This document shows, in pieces, positions 1 to 6,540 of a stretch of DNA of 10,745 bases. Source of the stretch: Clostridium_AB sp036639235 (GTDB lineage Bacteria > Bacillota > Clostridia > Clostridiales > Caloramatoraceae); the NCBI RefSeq assembly GCF_036639235.1, contig NZ_JAVWJB010000048.1, positions 1 to 10,745 of the forward strand, given 5' to 3'. Position 1 is the stretch's first letter, and each line of letters begins with the position of its first letter. The position numbers and the translations under genes are program-made. The notes under the pieces were generated by a model that worked only from the letters and a program-made list of their open reading frames with translations, ran no database searches and was not told the origin of the DNA.

Positions 1-729
1 TGTTATACACTTCAAATATATTTTGATTTTAGTGGGTATTCAGATATGGCAATTGGACTTTCTGCTATGTTTGGGTTTAGGCTACTTGAGAACTTTAATT
101 ATCCCTATATAAGTAGGAGTATTTCTGAGTTCTGGAGAAGGTGGCATATGTCACTTGGAAGCTTCTTTAGGGATTATGTATATATTCCCCTTGGAGGAAA
201 TAGATGCTCTTATGTGAGAAATTTATTTAATTTAATGGTTGTATGGTCACTAACTGGGTTCTGGCACGGTGCTGCATGGAACTTTGTTGTATGGGGATTA
301 TACTTTGGGGTTATTATAGCCATGGAAAAAATGTTTATTCTAGAGCTTATGAGAAAGCTTCCTATATGGGTTCACCATGTATATACTATGCTTTTAGTTA
401 TGATAGGATGGGTTATTTTCGAATCATCTAGTTTAACAGGTGCTATAGAATATATTAAGGGAATGTTCTTTTTAACAGATGCGCCCCTATATTCATCTAT
501 GGATTTATTCTATATATCTAATTACTGGATAGAAATGCTGCTAGGAATAGTGTTATCAACTCCTATAATTATGAAGGGTTTTACGTTTATAGAAAACTCT
601 AAGATTAAGGTAGTATCAAGTATAGGTTCTATGGTGGTTACCCCTATTACTTTAAGTATTATTTTTTATTATGCTGTAATGCTACTTGTTAATTCAAGTT
701 ATAATCCGTTTATATATTTTAGATTTTAG
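1..729 (+). CDS. MBOAT family O-acyltransferase (AlgI/DltB-like), 5' truncated by window edge
   Basis: The reading frame is open from base 1, so this is the C-terminal 242 residues of a longer protein; AlgI-like proteins usually have about 470-500 residues, so roughly half is missing. The first ATG at 46 is internal: the codons before it encode YTLQIYFDFSGYSDMA, a hallmark MBOAT stretch. Also visible are FWRRWHMSLGSFFRDYVYIPLGG-type residues (about 44-66 of the partial) and GFWHGAAWNF, whose His (partial residue 89) matches the conserved MBOAT catalytic histidine. Several hydrophobic membrane segments follow. Known role of the family: moving acyl (usually acetyl) groups across the membrane to an extracytoplasmic polymer. 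Its TAG stop overlaps the RBS of the next gene, an AlgJ/AlgX-like protein, which is the usual partner and supports polysaccharide O-acetylation. The polymer is unknown. Confidence 0.93.
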   Translation, partial: CYTLQIYFDFSGYSDMAIGLSAMFGFRLLENFNYPYISRSISEFWRRWHMSLGSFFRDYVYIPLGGNRCSYVRNLFNLMVVWSLTGFWHGAAWNFVVWGLYFGVIIAMEKMFILELMRKLPIWVHHVYTMLLVMIGWVIFESSSLTGAIEYIKGMFFLTDAPLYSSMDLFYISNYWIEMLLGIVLSTPIIMKGFTFIENSKIKVVSSIGSMVVTPITLSIIFYYAVMLLVNSSYNPFIYFRF

Positions 730-738
730 GAGGGAAAT

Positions 739-1881
739 ATGATTAAATACACTAAATACGCAATACTTACTGTACTTTTTTTAATAGTTATATTTCCACT
801 TGCTATATATGATGGATTTAAAGCTGATAGGGAGTATTCAGAGATAGAAAATAGAGGATTAAGACAAATGCCTAAATTAGGTTTAGATGGGGTTTTAAGT
901 GGTGAATTCTTTACTGAATATGAGGAGTATCGTAAGGATCAGTATATTTTTAAGGATGATATAGTAGGAAGTTATTTAAAGCTTAATTTCTATGTTTTAA
1001 ACAGGGATAAGATTAATGGGTTTTATCTTGGTGATAATGGAAGGCTTTATGAGGATGAGAAGTTAGAGACTGATAAGCTAGAGGAGTTTGTTAAGAAGAA
1101 GAATGAATTTATTATTTCCCTTAACGCTTCACTAGAGGGTATGGGTGTTAAAATGTATAACATGTATGCTCCAATTAGTTCGGACTATAATATGAATAAT
1201 CTTCCTGAGTATGCTAAGTATAATATGAAGAGGGTATTTGAATTTGAAAAGCAAATAGACTCTGTTAGCAGTAAGGTTGATTATATTAACGCTAGGGAGC
1301 TTTTTAAGGATGACCTAACTGGTGATAAGTATTACTATAAAACAGACCATCACTGGAACATAGATGGGGCATATAAGGCATATGAATATATAGTTAACAA
1401 GGCAAAGAAGGATTTTCAGGGCATAGAGGATCAGCTTGAACCATATAACGGACTTATGGTTGATACCTACTATGAGTTTAACGGTAGCTATAATAGACAG
1501 CTTCAGTTTAATGTTAGTAATAAGGAGGACTTTAAGGTATATAGGCCAAGTAAGGACCTTATTACTGAGAGAATAACAGGGGAAAAAATAGGTCAAGATA
1601 TAATAGATAAGTCTTTAATAGAATCTCCATCAACCTATTCTACATTTATGGGTGGAGATATGCCAAAGGATATAGTGAAAACAGGAAGAAGTAACTTACC
1701 TAATGTTCTTGTTATAGGGAATTCATTTACTAATTCACTTGAGACATTATTATATGCTAATTTTAATGAGATGCATTCAATAGATGTACGTGAATCTAAC
1801 CTTGAAAGGGTGGATATTCCAGCCTATGTTAAGAAACATAATATTAATTTAGTTGTATATATTCATGGCGGAATTAAATAA
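739..1881 (+). CDS. DHHW-motif SGNH-type acetyltransferase-like protein (AlgJ/AlgX-like)
   Basis: 380 residues. AGGAGGG (728-734) lies 4 bases before the ATG and overlaps the upstream stop, so translation is probably coupled to the MBOAT gene. Residues about 8-26 form an uncleaved-type membrane anchor, leaving the rest outside the cell. An ENRGLRQMP segment after the anchor is typical of clostridial DHHW proteins. The name-giving motif TDHHWN is at D203-H204-H205-W206, and IGNSFTNSLE has Ser329. In AlgJ/AlgX the Asp-X-His pair and a downstream Ser form an SGNH-type triad; D203, H205 and S329 fit this order, so the enzyme looks intact. Inferred role: accepts acyl groups exported by the neighbouring MBOAT protein and places them on a surface polysaccharide, or assists in this. 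No clear intrinsic terminator follows before uppP. Confidence 0.88.
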   Translation: MIKYTKYAILTVLFLIVIFPLAIYDGFKADREYSEIENRGLRQMPKLGLDGVLSGEFFTEYEEYRKDQYIFKDDIVGSYLKLNFYVLNRDKINGFYLGDNGRLYEDEKLETDKLEEFVKKKNEFIISLNASLEGMGVKMYNMYAPISSDYNMNNLPEYAKYNMKRVFEFEKQIDSVSSKVDYINARELFKDDLTGDKYYYKTDHHWNIDGAYKAYEYIVNKAKKDFQGIEDQLEPYNGLMVDTYYEFNGSYNRQLQFNVSNKEDFKVYRPSKDLITERITGEKIGQDIIDKSLIESPSTYSTFMGGDMPKDIVKTGRSNLPNVLVIGNSFTNSLETLLYANFNEMHSIDVRESNLERVDIPAYVKKHNINLVVYIHGGIK

Positions 1882-1928
1882 ACATAATCATGCTTAATAT
1901 GGATAATATTATAATAATATAGAGTATA

Positions 1929-1937
1929 TGATATAAT
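1929..1937 (+). promoter_or_regulatory. Extended -10 promoter upstream of uppP
   Basis: The sequence TGATATAAT is a perfect extended -10 (TG-n-TATAAT) for the housekeeping sigma factor, about 30 bases before the uppP ATG. The hexamer 17 bases upstream (TTATAA, 1909-1914) is a poor -35, which an extended -10 can tolerate. It suggests uppP can be transcribed independently of the MBOAT/DHHW pair. It is a motif match only. Confidence 0.55.
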
Positions 1938-1967
1938 TGTTTAGTACAAAAAGGAGGGGAGCTTTTA

Positions 1968-2786
1968 ATGAGCATAGAGATTATTATGGTATTTAAGGCA
2001 GTTCTACTTGGTATTGTAGAGGGTCTTACAGAGTTTCTTCCTGTATCTTCAACAGGTCACCTTATATTAGTAGGTGATAGTTTAAGCTTTACAGGGGAGT
2101 TTGCTAATGCCTTTAACGTTATTATTCAAGTAGGAGCTATTTTTGCAGTAGTGTTCTACTTCTGGGGTAGATTATTCCCTAAGTTTAACGACAGAGAGCA
2201 GTCAAGAAGAGTAATGACTCTTTGGGGTAAGGTTATAATTGGAGCTATACCGGCAGGGATTCTAGGTATACTTTTTGATGATTACATAGAAGCGAATTTC
2301 TTTAATTCAAAAATAGTTGCTATTGCCCTTATTGTAGGGGGAATATTACTTCTTATATCAGATAAGAGTAACAAGGGTTCAAGATGTGAAAAGGTTGAGG
2401 ACCTAACTATAAGAGATTCATTTATGGTTGGGGTATTCCAGTGTATGGCACTTTGTCCTGGAATGTCTAGATCTGCATCAACTATAATCGGTGGACGTTT
2501 TATGGGACTTTCCCGTGAGGTTTCAGCTGAATTTTCATTCTTCTTAGCATTACCAACACTAGGTGGAGCAGCTCTACTTAAGCTACTTAAGATCGGAGTT
2601 GGATTTAGTGGATTTGAATGGGTACTTCTAGGAATAGGTACTGTTGTTTCATTTGTAGTTGCACTACTTGTTATTGCATTATTTATGGAGTACGTTAAGA
2701 AGAAGAGCCTTGCACCATTTGCTTACTATAGAATTATTCTAGGAATAATAGTACTGTTTATGGTATTCTCAGGTAAATTAATATAA
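1968..2786 (+). CDS. uppP: Undecaprenyl-diphosphate phosphatase UppP (BacA family)
   Basis: 272 residues, the normal family length, all hydrophobic helices with short loops. It starts at ATG 1968 after AAGGAGGGG (1951-1959). The two family signatures are present: EGLTEFLPVSSTGH (E18, E22, S27, H31) and PGMSRSASTIIGG (R168 in GMSRS), which supply the catalytic and phosphate-binding residues in this family. Known reaction: dephosphorylation of undecaprenyl diphosphate at the outer side of the membrane, recycling the lipid carrier for peptidoglycan and surface polysaccharides; extra dosage gives bacitracin tolerance. Its place after polysaccharide-modification genes fits a cell-envelope neighbourhood, although a separate promoter is present. 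Confidence 0.97.
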   Translation: MSIEIIMVFKAVLLGIVEGLTEFLPVSSTGHLILVGDSLSFTGEFANAFNVIIQVGAIFAVVFYFWGRLFPKFNDREQSRRVMTLWGKVIIGAIPAGILGILFDDYIEANFFNSKIVAIALIVGGILLLISDKSNKGSRCEKVEDLTIRDSFMVGVFQCMALCPGMSRSASTIIGGRFMGLSREVSAEFSFFLALPTLGGAALLKLLKIGVGFSGFEWVLLGIGTVVSFVVALLVIALFMEYVKKKSLAPFAYYRIILGIIVLFMVFSGKLI

Positions 2787-2794
2787 TAACTAAT

Positions 2795-2819
2795 AGGGCT
2801 ACAGCTTATTGCTGTAGCC
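2795..2819 (+). repeat. Terminator-like hairpin, copy 1 of a 25-bp direct repeat
   Basis: These 25 bases are identical to 3033-3057, including the TTATT loop (2806-2810), and they sit 8 bases after the uppP stop. The hairpin has 9 Watson-Crick pairs (2797-2805 with 2811-2819) but is followed by TTCAGG rather than a run of T, so it is probably a weak or inactive terminator. Copy 2 has the T tract. The simplest reading is that this is the left half of a terminator duplicated around an inserted element. Confidence 0.85.
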
Positions 2820-3032
2820 TTCAGGCTATTGACAAAGTCAACAGCCTGTCACGAAAAACAGGTTTTCATGAGGTTTACCAAGGGGTGCTAAAGCTACTGC
2901 GCGACGCTAAAGCGTCACTTGACCCCTTGATAGGTATGGTCTGCGGCGGCACAGGTCCCCCTTGACCATGAATTTAAATTTTTTTATAAGACAAACCAAT
3001 ATTTTTTCAAATATTGGTTTGTCAACAATTTA
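2820..3032. repeat. GC-rich, highly structured intergenic element between duplicated terminator hairpins
   Basis: 213 bases with no credible ORF. GC is 53 of 90 bases in 2881-2970, far above the AT-rich flanks. Readable stems: 2822-2833 with 2837-2848 (one mismatch, AAA loop); 2879-2886 with 2922-2929 enclosing a perfect hairpin 2903-2908/2911-2916; 2936-2941 with 2964-2969; and a perfect 15-bp stem 2990-3004/3009-3023 with a TTTC loop. TTGACAAA (2829-2836) and TTTGTCAA (3018-3025) form an 8-bp inverted repeat near the ends. This resembles a small non-autonomous repeat (MITE-like or REP-like) or a structured RNA. I cannot assign it to a named family. Confidence 0.6.
2990..3023. repeat. Perfect 15-bp hairpin at the right end of the element
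   Basis: GACAAACCAATATTT (2990-3004) and AAATATTGGTTTGTC (3009-3023) pair fully around a TTTC loop. There is no T tract on either side long enough to make it an obvious terminator. It is AT-rich, unlike the GC-rich core of the element, and contains the right-hand member of the short terminal inverted repeat. Confidence 0.8.
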
Positions 3033-3065
3033 AGGGCTACAGCTTATTGCTGTAGCCCTATTTTT
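3033..3065 (+). terminator. Rho-independent terminator (copy 2), downstream of uppP
   Basis: An 11-bp perfect stem (3033-3043 with 3049-3059, loop TTATT) is followed by A and then TTTTT (3061-3065), a good intrinsic terminator on the + strand. Transcripts from uppP that pass copy 1 would run through the structured element and stop here. On the - strand the hairpin is followed by CTTAAATTG, a weak T tract, so termination of the convergent gene is less certain. Confidence 0.8.
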
Positions 3066-3080
3066 ATTTATAGAGTTAAA

Positions 3081-5033
3081 TTATTTTGGATTACATGAAG
3101 AAGTTGCAGAAACTATATTACACAGTGAGTATATTAGGATATCATCTGACACATCGAGAACTGTCATAATACCTCCACATACACCAATTACTCTTCCATT
3201 AATAGTTTCAGGTGATGATGATAATACACATACATCATCTAAGGCTATATCTTTAACTACGCATTTTTCTGAAATATCAAGTGAAGCAGAATCTAATACG
3301 CAGGTATTTTTTGAGTTAAGAGAAACATTTTTAATAACACTTGTTTTAGGAGCACTTGTTACTGAATTAACCTTATCTGGACTGATATCTTTAATTAAAG
3401 TTACATTAGTAGGTGTTCCAGTAACAGAGTTAACAAATGGAGCTGAGGTAGGCTCTCCAACAACACTTACAGTAGTGTTATTAACAGGTGTTTGAGGATT
3501 AACTGGTAGTATTGATGCATTAGTAGTAGATAGACTAGTACCTGCTGCAACCACTGATGGTGGAGAGGTAATAGATTGAATTTGTACATTAGAAGGACTA
3601 ACCAGTGTAGGTATAGTAACTGGAGTAGAATTTACCTGTCCAACAACACTTGCAGTAGTAGCAGCAGGGTATCCAGTTACAGCATTAGCAGTAGATGCAC
3701 GTCCAAGTCCATTTAGTACAGGTTCATCAATAGGAGCAGTTGGAACAGTTTCAATGATAGGACGTCCTTCTACTCCTAGTAGTGGATTAGGGGATACATA
3801 ATTATTAACTTGGGTAGGTGCTAAAAGGCTAACGGAATTACCTTCAGTACCTATTATTACATCATAAGTTAGATCCCTATTTGGAAGACTTTGACCTATA
3901 GAATTTTTAGGAATTATAACCTGTAATTTACCTAAAGATAAGTCAAGACTCTTTATATTTGGAACAGCTACAGATGTAGGAGTAACAATATTTACACCAG
4001 TAACCCCTCCTATAACAGATGCAGACCCATCATATCCAGTTATAGCATTTACAGTTGAAGGAGCTGGGTATCCTGTTACAACTGGAGTAGTAGAAGGAGT
4101 TCCAAGGCCAGATAATACTGTTGAAGGTGTAGTTTGAACATTAGTAGCTACATTAGCTACTTCCTGAACTCCAGCGGAGGTTGTAACATTAACACTTTCA
4201 GTTGTAAGTGGGCCACATACATCACTTGTGTTAAGTTTAGCACTTGTTAAAACATCAACTGGTGAGTTGAAATTAACTGATTGAACTACTTGAGTCGGAG
4301 TGGATGTAATTCCTGTAAGCGCATTAGATGTTTGAGAGGCTACAGAAGAAACAAGACTTTGCTCCTTAGTTGTAATTTTTGATACAACATCAATAGGAGT
4401 TGTATTAACAGACTCTACAACACTAGTATTCTCAGGTGATAGTGATAAATTAGTTTGTACTACAGTGGATGTAGTGCTTAATACCGCATCAGATACAACT
4501 TCGGTTTTCTTTATATCATCAATTGTTTGAACTATATGAGGCGTTCCACAAGCACCTTCAAATTGTAGAGTAGATAAGTCGTCACGATGCTCATTTAAAA
4601 AACATGTTAATGTAGGGCTACAAGGCTGTGATTTACCTTGATTGTGCTTATTGCCACACCCAGTTTTATGACAATCATCCATTGACATAGCCATGCAGCA
4701 TGGATTATGATTAGATAATTTAGACATTAGACAATTTTTGAATTTATTATTACAAATATCACTAGTTAGAACCTGTATTTTTGAAATATCTTCAAGTTGA
4801 ATAATTAAATCATTTTTAAAAACTAAAGAATCGCTACATAGCTTTAATGAATTAAGGTTATGTGGATTTAGAGTAATAGTGTTAACACAGCCTGACACAG
4901 TAGTAATTTTAATAACTACATCAAAACAGGAAGAATCCTTACACATACATATACAATCTTTAATAGCTTGTAGTGAATAACGTATACCAGGAGCACAGCT
5001 ACATCCTGTATTACCTCCGAAATTTTTATGCAT
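3081..5033 (-). CDS. Cysteine-rich, Ser/Thr-repetitive protein, candidate spore coat/exosporium component
   Basis: 650 residues, no signal peptide or membrane segment. The start ATG (5033) follows GAAAGGTG. I see three parts. Residues 1-162 hold 17 Cys, including CSC (11-13), CICMC (27-31) and CC (112-113). Residues 163-575 are rich in Ser, Thr, Val, Pro and Asn, with one Cys; a 21-residue unit recurs at 307-327 and 440-460 (GLG..ST...VTGYPA..T), separated by a less repetitive block near 358-405. Residues 576-650 hold 6 Cys. The N-terminal stretch 36-90 and the C-terminal 592-645 both look like short all-beta modules with similar hydrophobic patterns, possibly related. Cys-rich proteins such as CdeC and CsxA build clostridial exosporium by disulfide cross-linking; here this is an analogy, not a family match. 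A mother-cell-type -10 box lies upstream. Confidence 0.6.
   Translation of the reverse strand: MHKNFGGNTGCSCAPGIRYSLQAIKDCICMCKDSSCFDVVIKITTVSGCVNTITLNPHNLNSLKLCSDSLVFKNDLIIQLEDISKIQVLTSDICNNKFKNCLMSKLSNHNPCCMAMSMDDCHKTGCGNKHNQGKSQPCSPTLTCFLNEHRDDLSTLQFEGACGTPHIVQTIDDIKKTEVVSDAVLSTTSTVVQTNLSLSPENTSVVESVNTTPIDVVSKITTKEQSLVSSVASQTSNALTGITSTPTQVVQSVNFNSPVDVLTSAKLNTSDVCGPLTTESVNVTTSAGVQEVANVATNVQTTPSTVLSGLGTPSTTPVVTGYPAPSTVNAITGYDGSASVIGGVTGVNIVTPTSVAVPNIKSLDLSLGKLQVIIPKNSIGQSLPNRDLTYDVIIGTEGNSVSLLAPTQVNNYVSPNPLLGVEGRPIIETVPTAPIDEPVLNGLGRASTANAVTGYPAATTASVVGQVNSTPVTIPTLVSPSNVQIQSITSPPSVVAAGTSLSTTNASILPVNPQTPVNNTTVSVVGEPTSAPFVNSVTGTPTNVTLIKDISPDKVNSVTSAPKTSVIKNVSLNSKNTCVLDSASLDISEKCVVKDIALDDVCVLSSSPETINGRVIGVCGGIMTVLDVSDDILIYSLCNIVSATSSCNPK
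3654..3716 (-). repeat. Internal protein repeat, copy B (residues 440-460)
   Basis: It encodes LNGLGRASTANAVTGYP plus AATT, aligning without gaps to residues 307-327 at 4053-4115. Twelve or more of the 21 positions are identical, including LxGLG, ST, VTGYPA and the final T. It marks a partial duplication inside the repetitive centre of the Cys-rich protein. Confidence 0.7.
4053..4115 (-). repeat. Internal protein repeat, copy A (residues 307-327)
   Basis: It encodes LSGLGTPSTTPVVTGYP plus APST. A shorter echo, NAITGYDG, follows immediately (residues 329-336), which suggests a TGY-based unit amplified to different degrees. Threonine- and serine-rich repeats of this kind are possible glycosylation sites on spore surfaces; that is inference. 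Confidence 0.7.
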
Positions 5034-5084
5034 TTAATTCACACCTTTCAATAATTATATTTTGTATATAGTATTGTAAAGTGG

Positions 5085-5093
5085 TAAAATATG
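5085..5093 (-). promoter_or_regulatory. Candidate sporulation (SigE/SigK-type) -10 box
   Basis: On the - strand the bases read CATATTTTA, matching the CATAnnnTA -10 consensus shared by mother-cell sigma factors E and K. It lies about 50 bases before the ATG of the Cys-rich gene, giving a leader of about 45 bases. I do not see a convincing -35: an AC occurs 13 bases upstream, closer than usual for SigK. AT-rich DNA can produce this match by chance. Confidence 0.4.
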
Positions 5094-5128
5094 TGATTAT
5101 TTATGTGTAAAGCTAATGTTGTTTTAGG

Positions 5129-5165
5129 AAAATAAAAAATAGGTTGCTGGAATATCCAACAACCT
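5129..5165 (-). terminator. Rho-independent terminator of the lipoprotein gene
   Basis: An 11-position stem (5141-5151 with 5155-5165, one C/A mismatch, loop of 3) is followed on the - strand by ATTTTTTATTTT (5140-5129). It begins 14 bases past the stop at 5179, so it should end the lipoprotein transcript and separate it from the downstream Cys-rich gene. Confidence 0.85.
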
Positions 5166-5178
5166 AAAATGATAAAGT

Positions 5179-6138
5179 TTAAAATTTTTGTATTATGTTA
5201 AGAATGTTTTTGTGATTAGTAAAATCATATTCATTATTAGTATTCGAGTAGGAAAGATTAAATTGGAATCCAAGCATCTTCATAATTTCAAATATATCCT
5301 TAATAAGAACATCACAATTATCATTCCATTTGCTTTTATAGGATACCATAAAATTAGTAGAGTCTTCTTCCGATTGTTTTATGTTAATTAATTTATCTAG
5401 AATACTGTTTTTAGATATACTACCTTCTACACCATTAATAGTTCCCTTACCTGGATAGGAATCACAATCAATTGACATGTCTACATTATAACCTATAAGT
5501 TCACTAGTAAATATATTGTTAGGTAATTTAGCATTTTCACTACTTAGAAAGTTTCCATCTAGAGTAATGAAAATAGGATAGCTATAATCCTTAATGATTC
5601 TATCTGTAATCCCTTTAAGGGTTTCGTAATATGCTTTTTCATTAATGTTATTTGGTTTAATATTTAGTATAATTCCACTAAAGTAGGGATTGTTTTCATT
5701 TAGTTTAATAGTTTCCCGTACCATTTGAGAGAAAAATACTATATTGTCCCGATTATTATAAAGAGATATATTAGTCCTGTTCTTAGATATTCCAGGGCCT
5801 GAGGTTAGTTCTATATAATAGGGTATATGCTCTTCTCGAAACATATCGATATTTCTCATCATATTATTTTTACGTTTATAGTTGGTCTTGTAATTACCAG
5901 AATCTTCTCTAAGGCCTTCGGTTTCTAGAACTGCCTTTTTAAATCCAATATTATTTATATTATCTAGGGTTATAGGGTAGCTAGAGTCAAGTTTTGCAAC
6001 CTTAAGAGTCCCTCCTAGAGTATTTTCAGTATATGGTTTAGGTACTGTAATCTCACCTGTTAAGTTTTCTTTGCGTGGGGTGCATGATGATAATACAACT
6101 AGCATAAGAGCTAATAGTATTAATAATAAATTTCTCAT
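5179..6138 (-). CDS. Putative lipoprotein of unknown function
   Basis: 319 residues. It starts at ATG 6138 after AGGGAGGA (6152-6145). A positively charged start and a hydrophobic helix (residues 4-16) lead to the lipobox LSSC with Cys19, so the protein is probably lipid-anchored on the outer face of the membrane. The mature part has alternating beta-like hydrophobic strands (for example FKKAVLETEG, PYYIELTSG, FSGIILNIKP, YPIFITLDGN, NFMVSYKSK) separated by helix-like segments. This suggests a TIM-barrel-like fold of the kind seen in GH18-type and related glycosidases, but no catalytic DxxDxDxE motif is present and I cannot assign a family. It is monocistronic, with its own promoter and terminator. 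It may be enzymatic or ligand-binding at the envelope. Confidence 0.8.
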   Translation of the reverse strand: MRNLLLILLALMLVVLSSCTPRKENLTGEITVPKPYTENTLGGTLKVAKLDSSYPITLDNINNIGFKKAVLETEGLREDSGNYKTNYKRKNNMMRNIDMFREEHIPYYIELTSGPGISKNRTNISLYNNRDNIVFFSQMVRETIKLNENNPYFSGIILNIKPNNINEKAYYETLKGITDRIIKDYSYPIFITLDGNFLSSENAKLPNNIFTSELIGYNVDMSIDCDSYPGKGTINGVEGSISKNSILDKLINIKQSEEDSTNFMVSYKSKWNDNCDVLIKDIFEIMKMLGFQFNLSYSNTNNEYDFTNHKNILNIIQKF

Positions 6139-6160
6139 ATTTCATCCTCCCTGAAAGGGT

Positions 6161-6169
6161 ATTATACCA
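6161..6169 (-). promoter_or_regulatory. Extended -10 promoter of the lipoprotein gene
   Basis: On the - strand the bases read TGGTATAAT, a perfect extended -10. No good -35 is seen 16-18 bases upstream. Predicted initiation lies near 6153, almost at the RBS, so the leader would be very short. The imperfect palindrome ACCAT-AGTTA-ATGGT (6166-6180) overlaps the upstream edge of the -10 and could be an operator, but it is only 5 bp per arm. Confidence 0.5.
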
Positions 6170-6482
6170 TAGTTAATGGTTTTTATTATATGTTAATGTT
6201 TTCATACTATATCTATTCATCATTATACATAATTATGAAACATAATAGGTTTCAATAATATTAAAAAAGTTATATATTTAACTATTAGACAAAATAAGAA
6301 AATATCCTTTTTATATAAAAAATTTGTATATTTTTACGAAGTATTAACACAAAATTTAACTTTATAAAATTAAACATAAGCAATTAATTTGTGGAAATAT
6401 ACAGAACATTTTTAAGTTAGAAATATATAAAACTACCTAAATATGTATTTTAAATAACTATACTAATAATAAAAGATATTTT

Positions 6483-6509
6483 AAGTGCTAATATTCACTA
6501 TTTGCACTT
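6483..6509. promoter_or_regulatory. Inverted repeat AAGTGC...GCACTT upstream of formate dehydrogenase
   Basis: AAGTGC (6483-6488) and GCACTT (6504-6509) are exact reverse complements separated by 15 bases. The intervening bases include CACT, and AGTG follows at 6516, so a four-base core recurs in both directions within about 40 bases. It could be a set of regulator half-sites. The evidence is weak because the arms are short. Confidence 0.3.
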
Positions 6510-6523
6510 GATTTTAGTGGTAT

Positions 6524-6540
6524 TTGTAATTTTATTACAA
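6524..6540. promoter_or_regulatory. Perfect 17-bp palindrome, candidate operator of the fdh operon
   Basis: TTGTAAT-TTT-ATTACAA has two perfect 7-base arms, about 200 bases upstream of the fdhF start. The outer TTGT...ACAA resembles the ends of Rex redox-repressor sites, but Rex sites are 18 bp with TTGTTAA arms, so this is not a direct match. A homodimeric regulator binding site is a reasonable guess for a redox operon; the hairpin lacks a T tract and is not a terminator. Confidence 0.4.

Noticed and set aside
1315..1596. 93-residue ORF on the - strand inside the DHHW gene
   Set aside because: It is antisense to the conserved DHHW region, without a ribosome binding site or promoter; an AT-rich shadow ORF.
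2907..2969. 20-codon reading frame on the - strand in the structured element, ATG to TAG
   Set aside because: It has no Shine-Dalgarno sequence and its bases are committed to the predicted stems; more easily explained by structure than by coding.
2795..3059. CRISPR array or insertion sequence with transposase
   Set aside because: There are only two repeat copies with a 213-base gap, no further spacers, and no transposase ORF; a non-coding repeat element fits better.
5188..5391. 67-residue + strand ORF antisense to the lipoprotein C terminus
   Set aside because: The Ile/Phe/Lys-rich composition is typical of AT-rich antisense reading, and no RBS precedes it.
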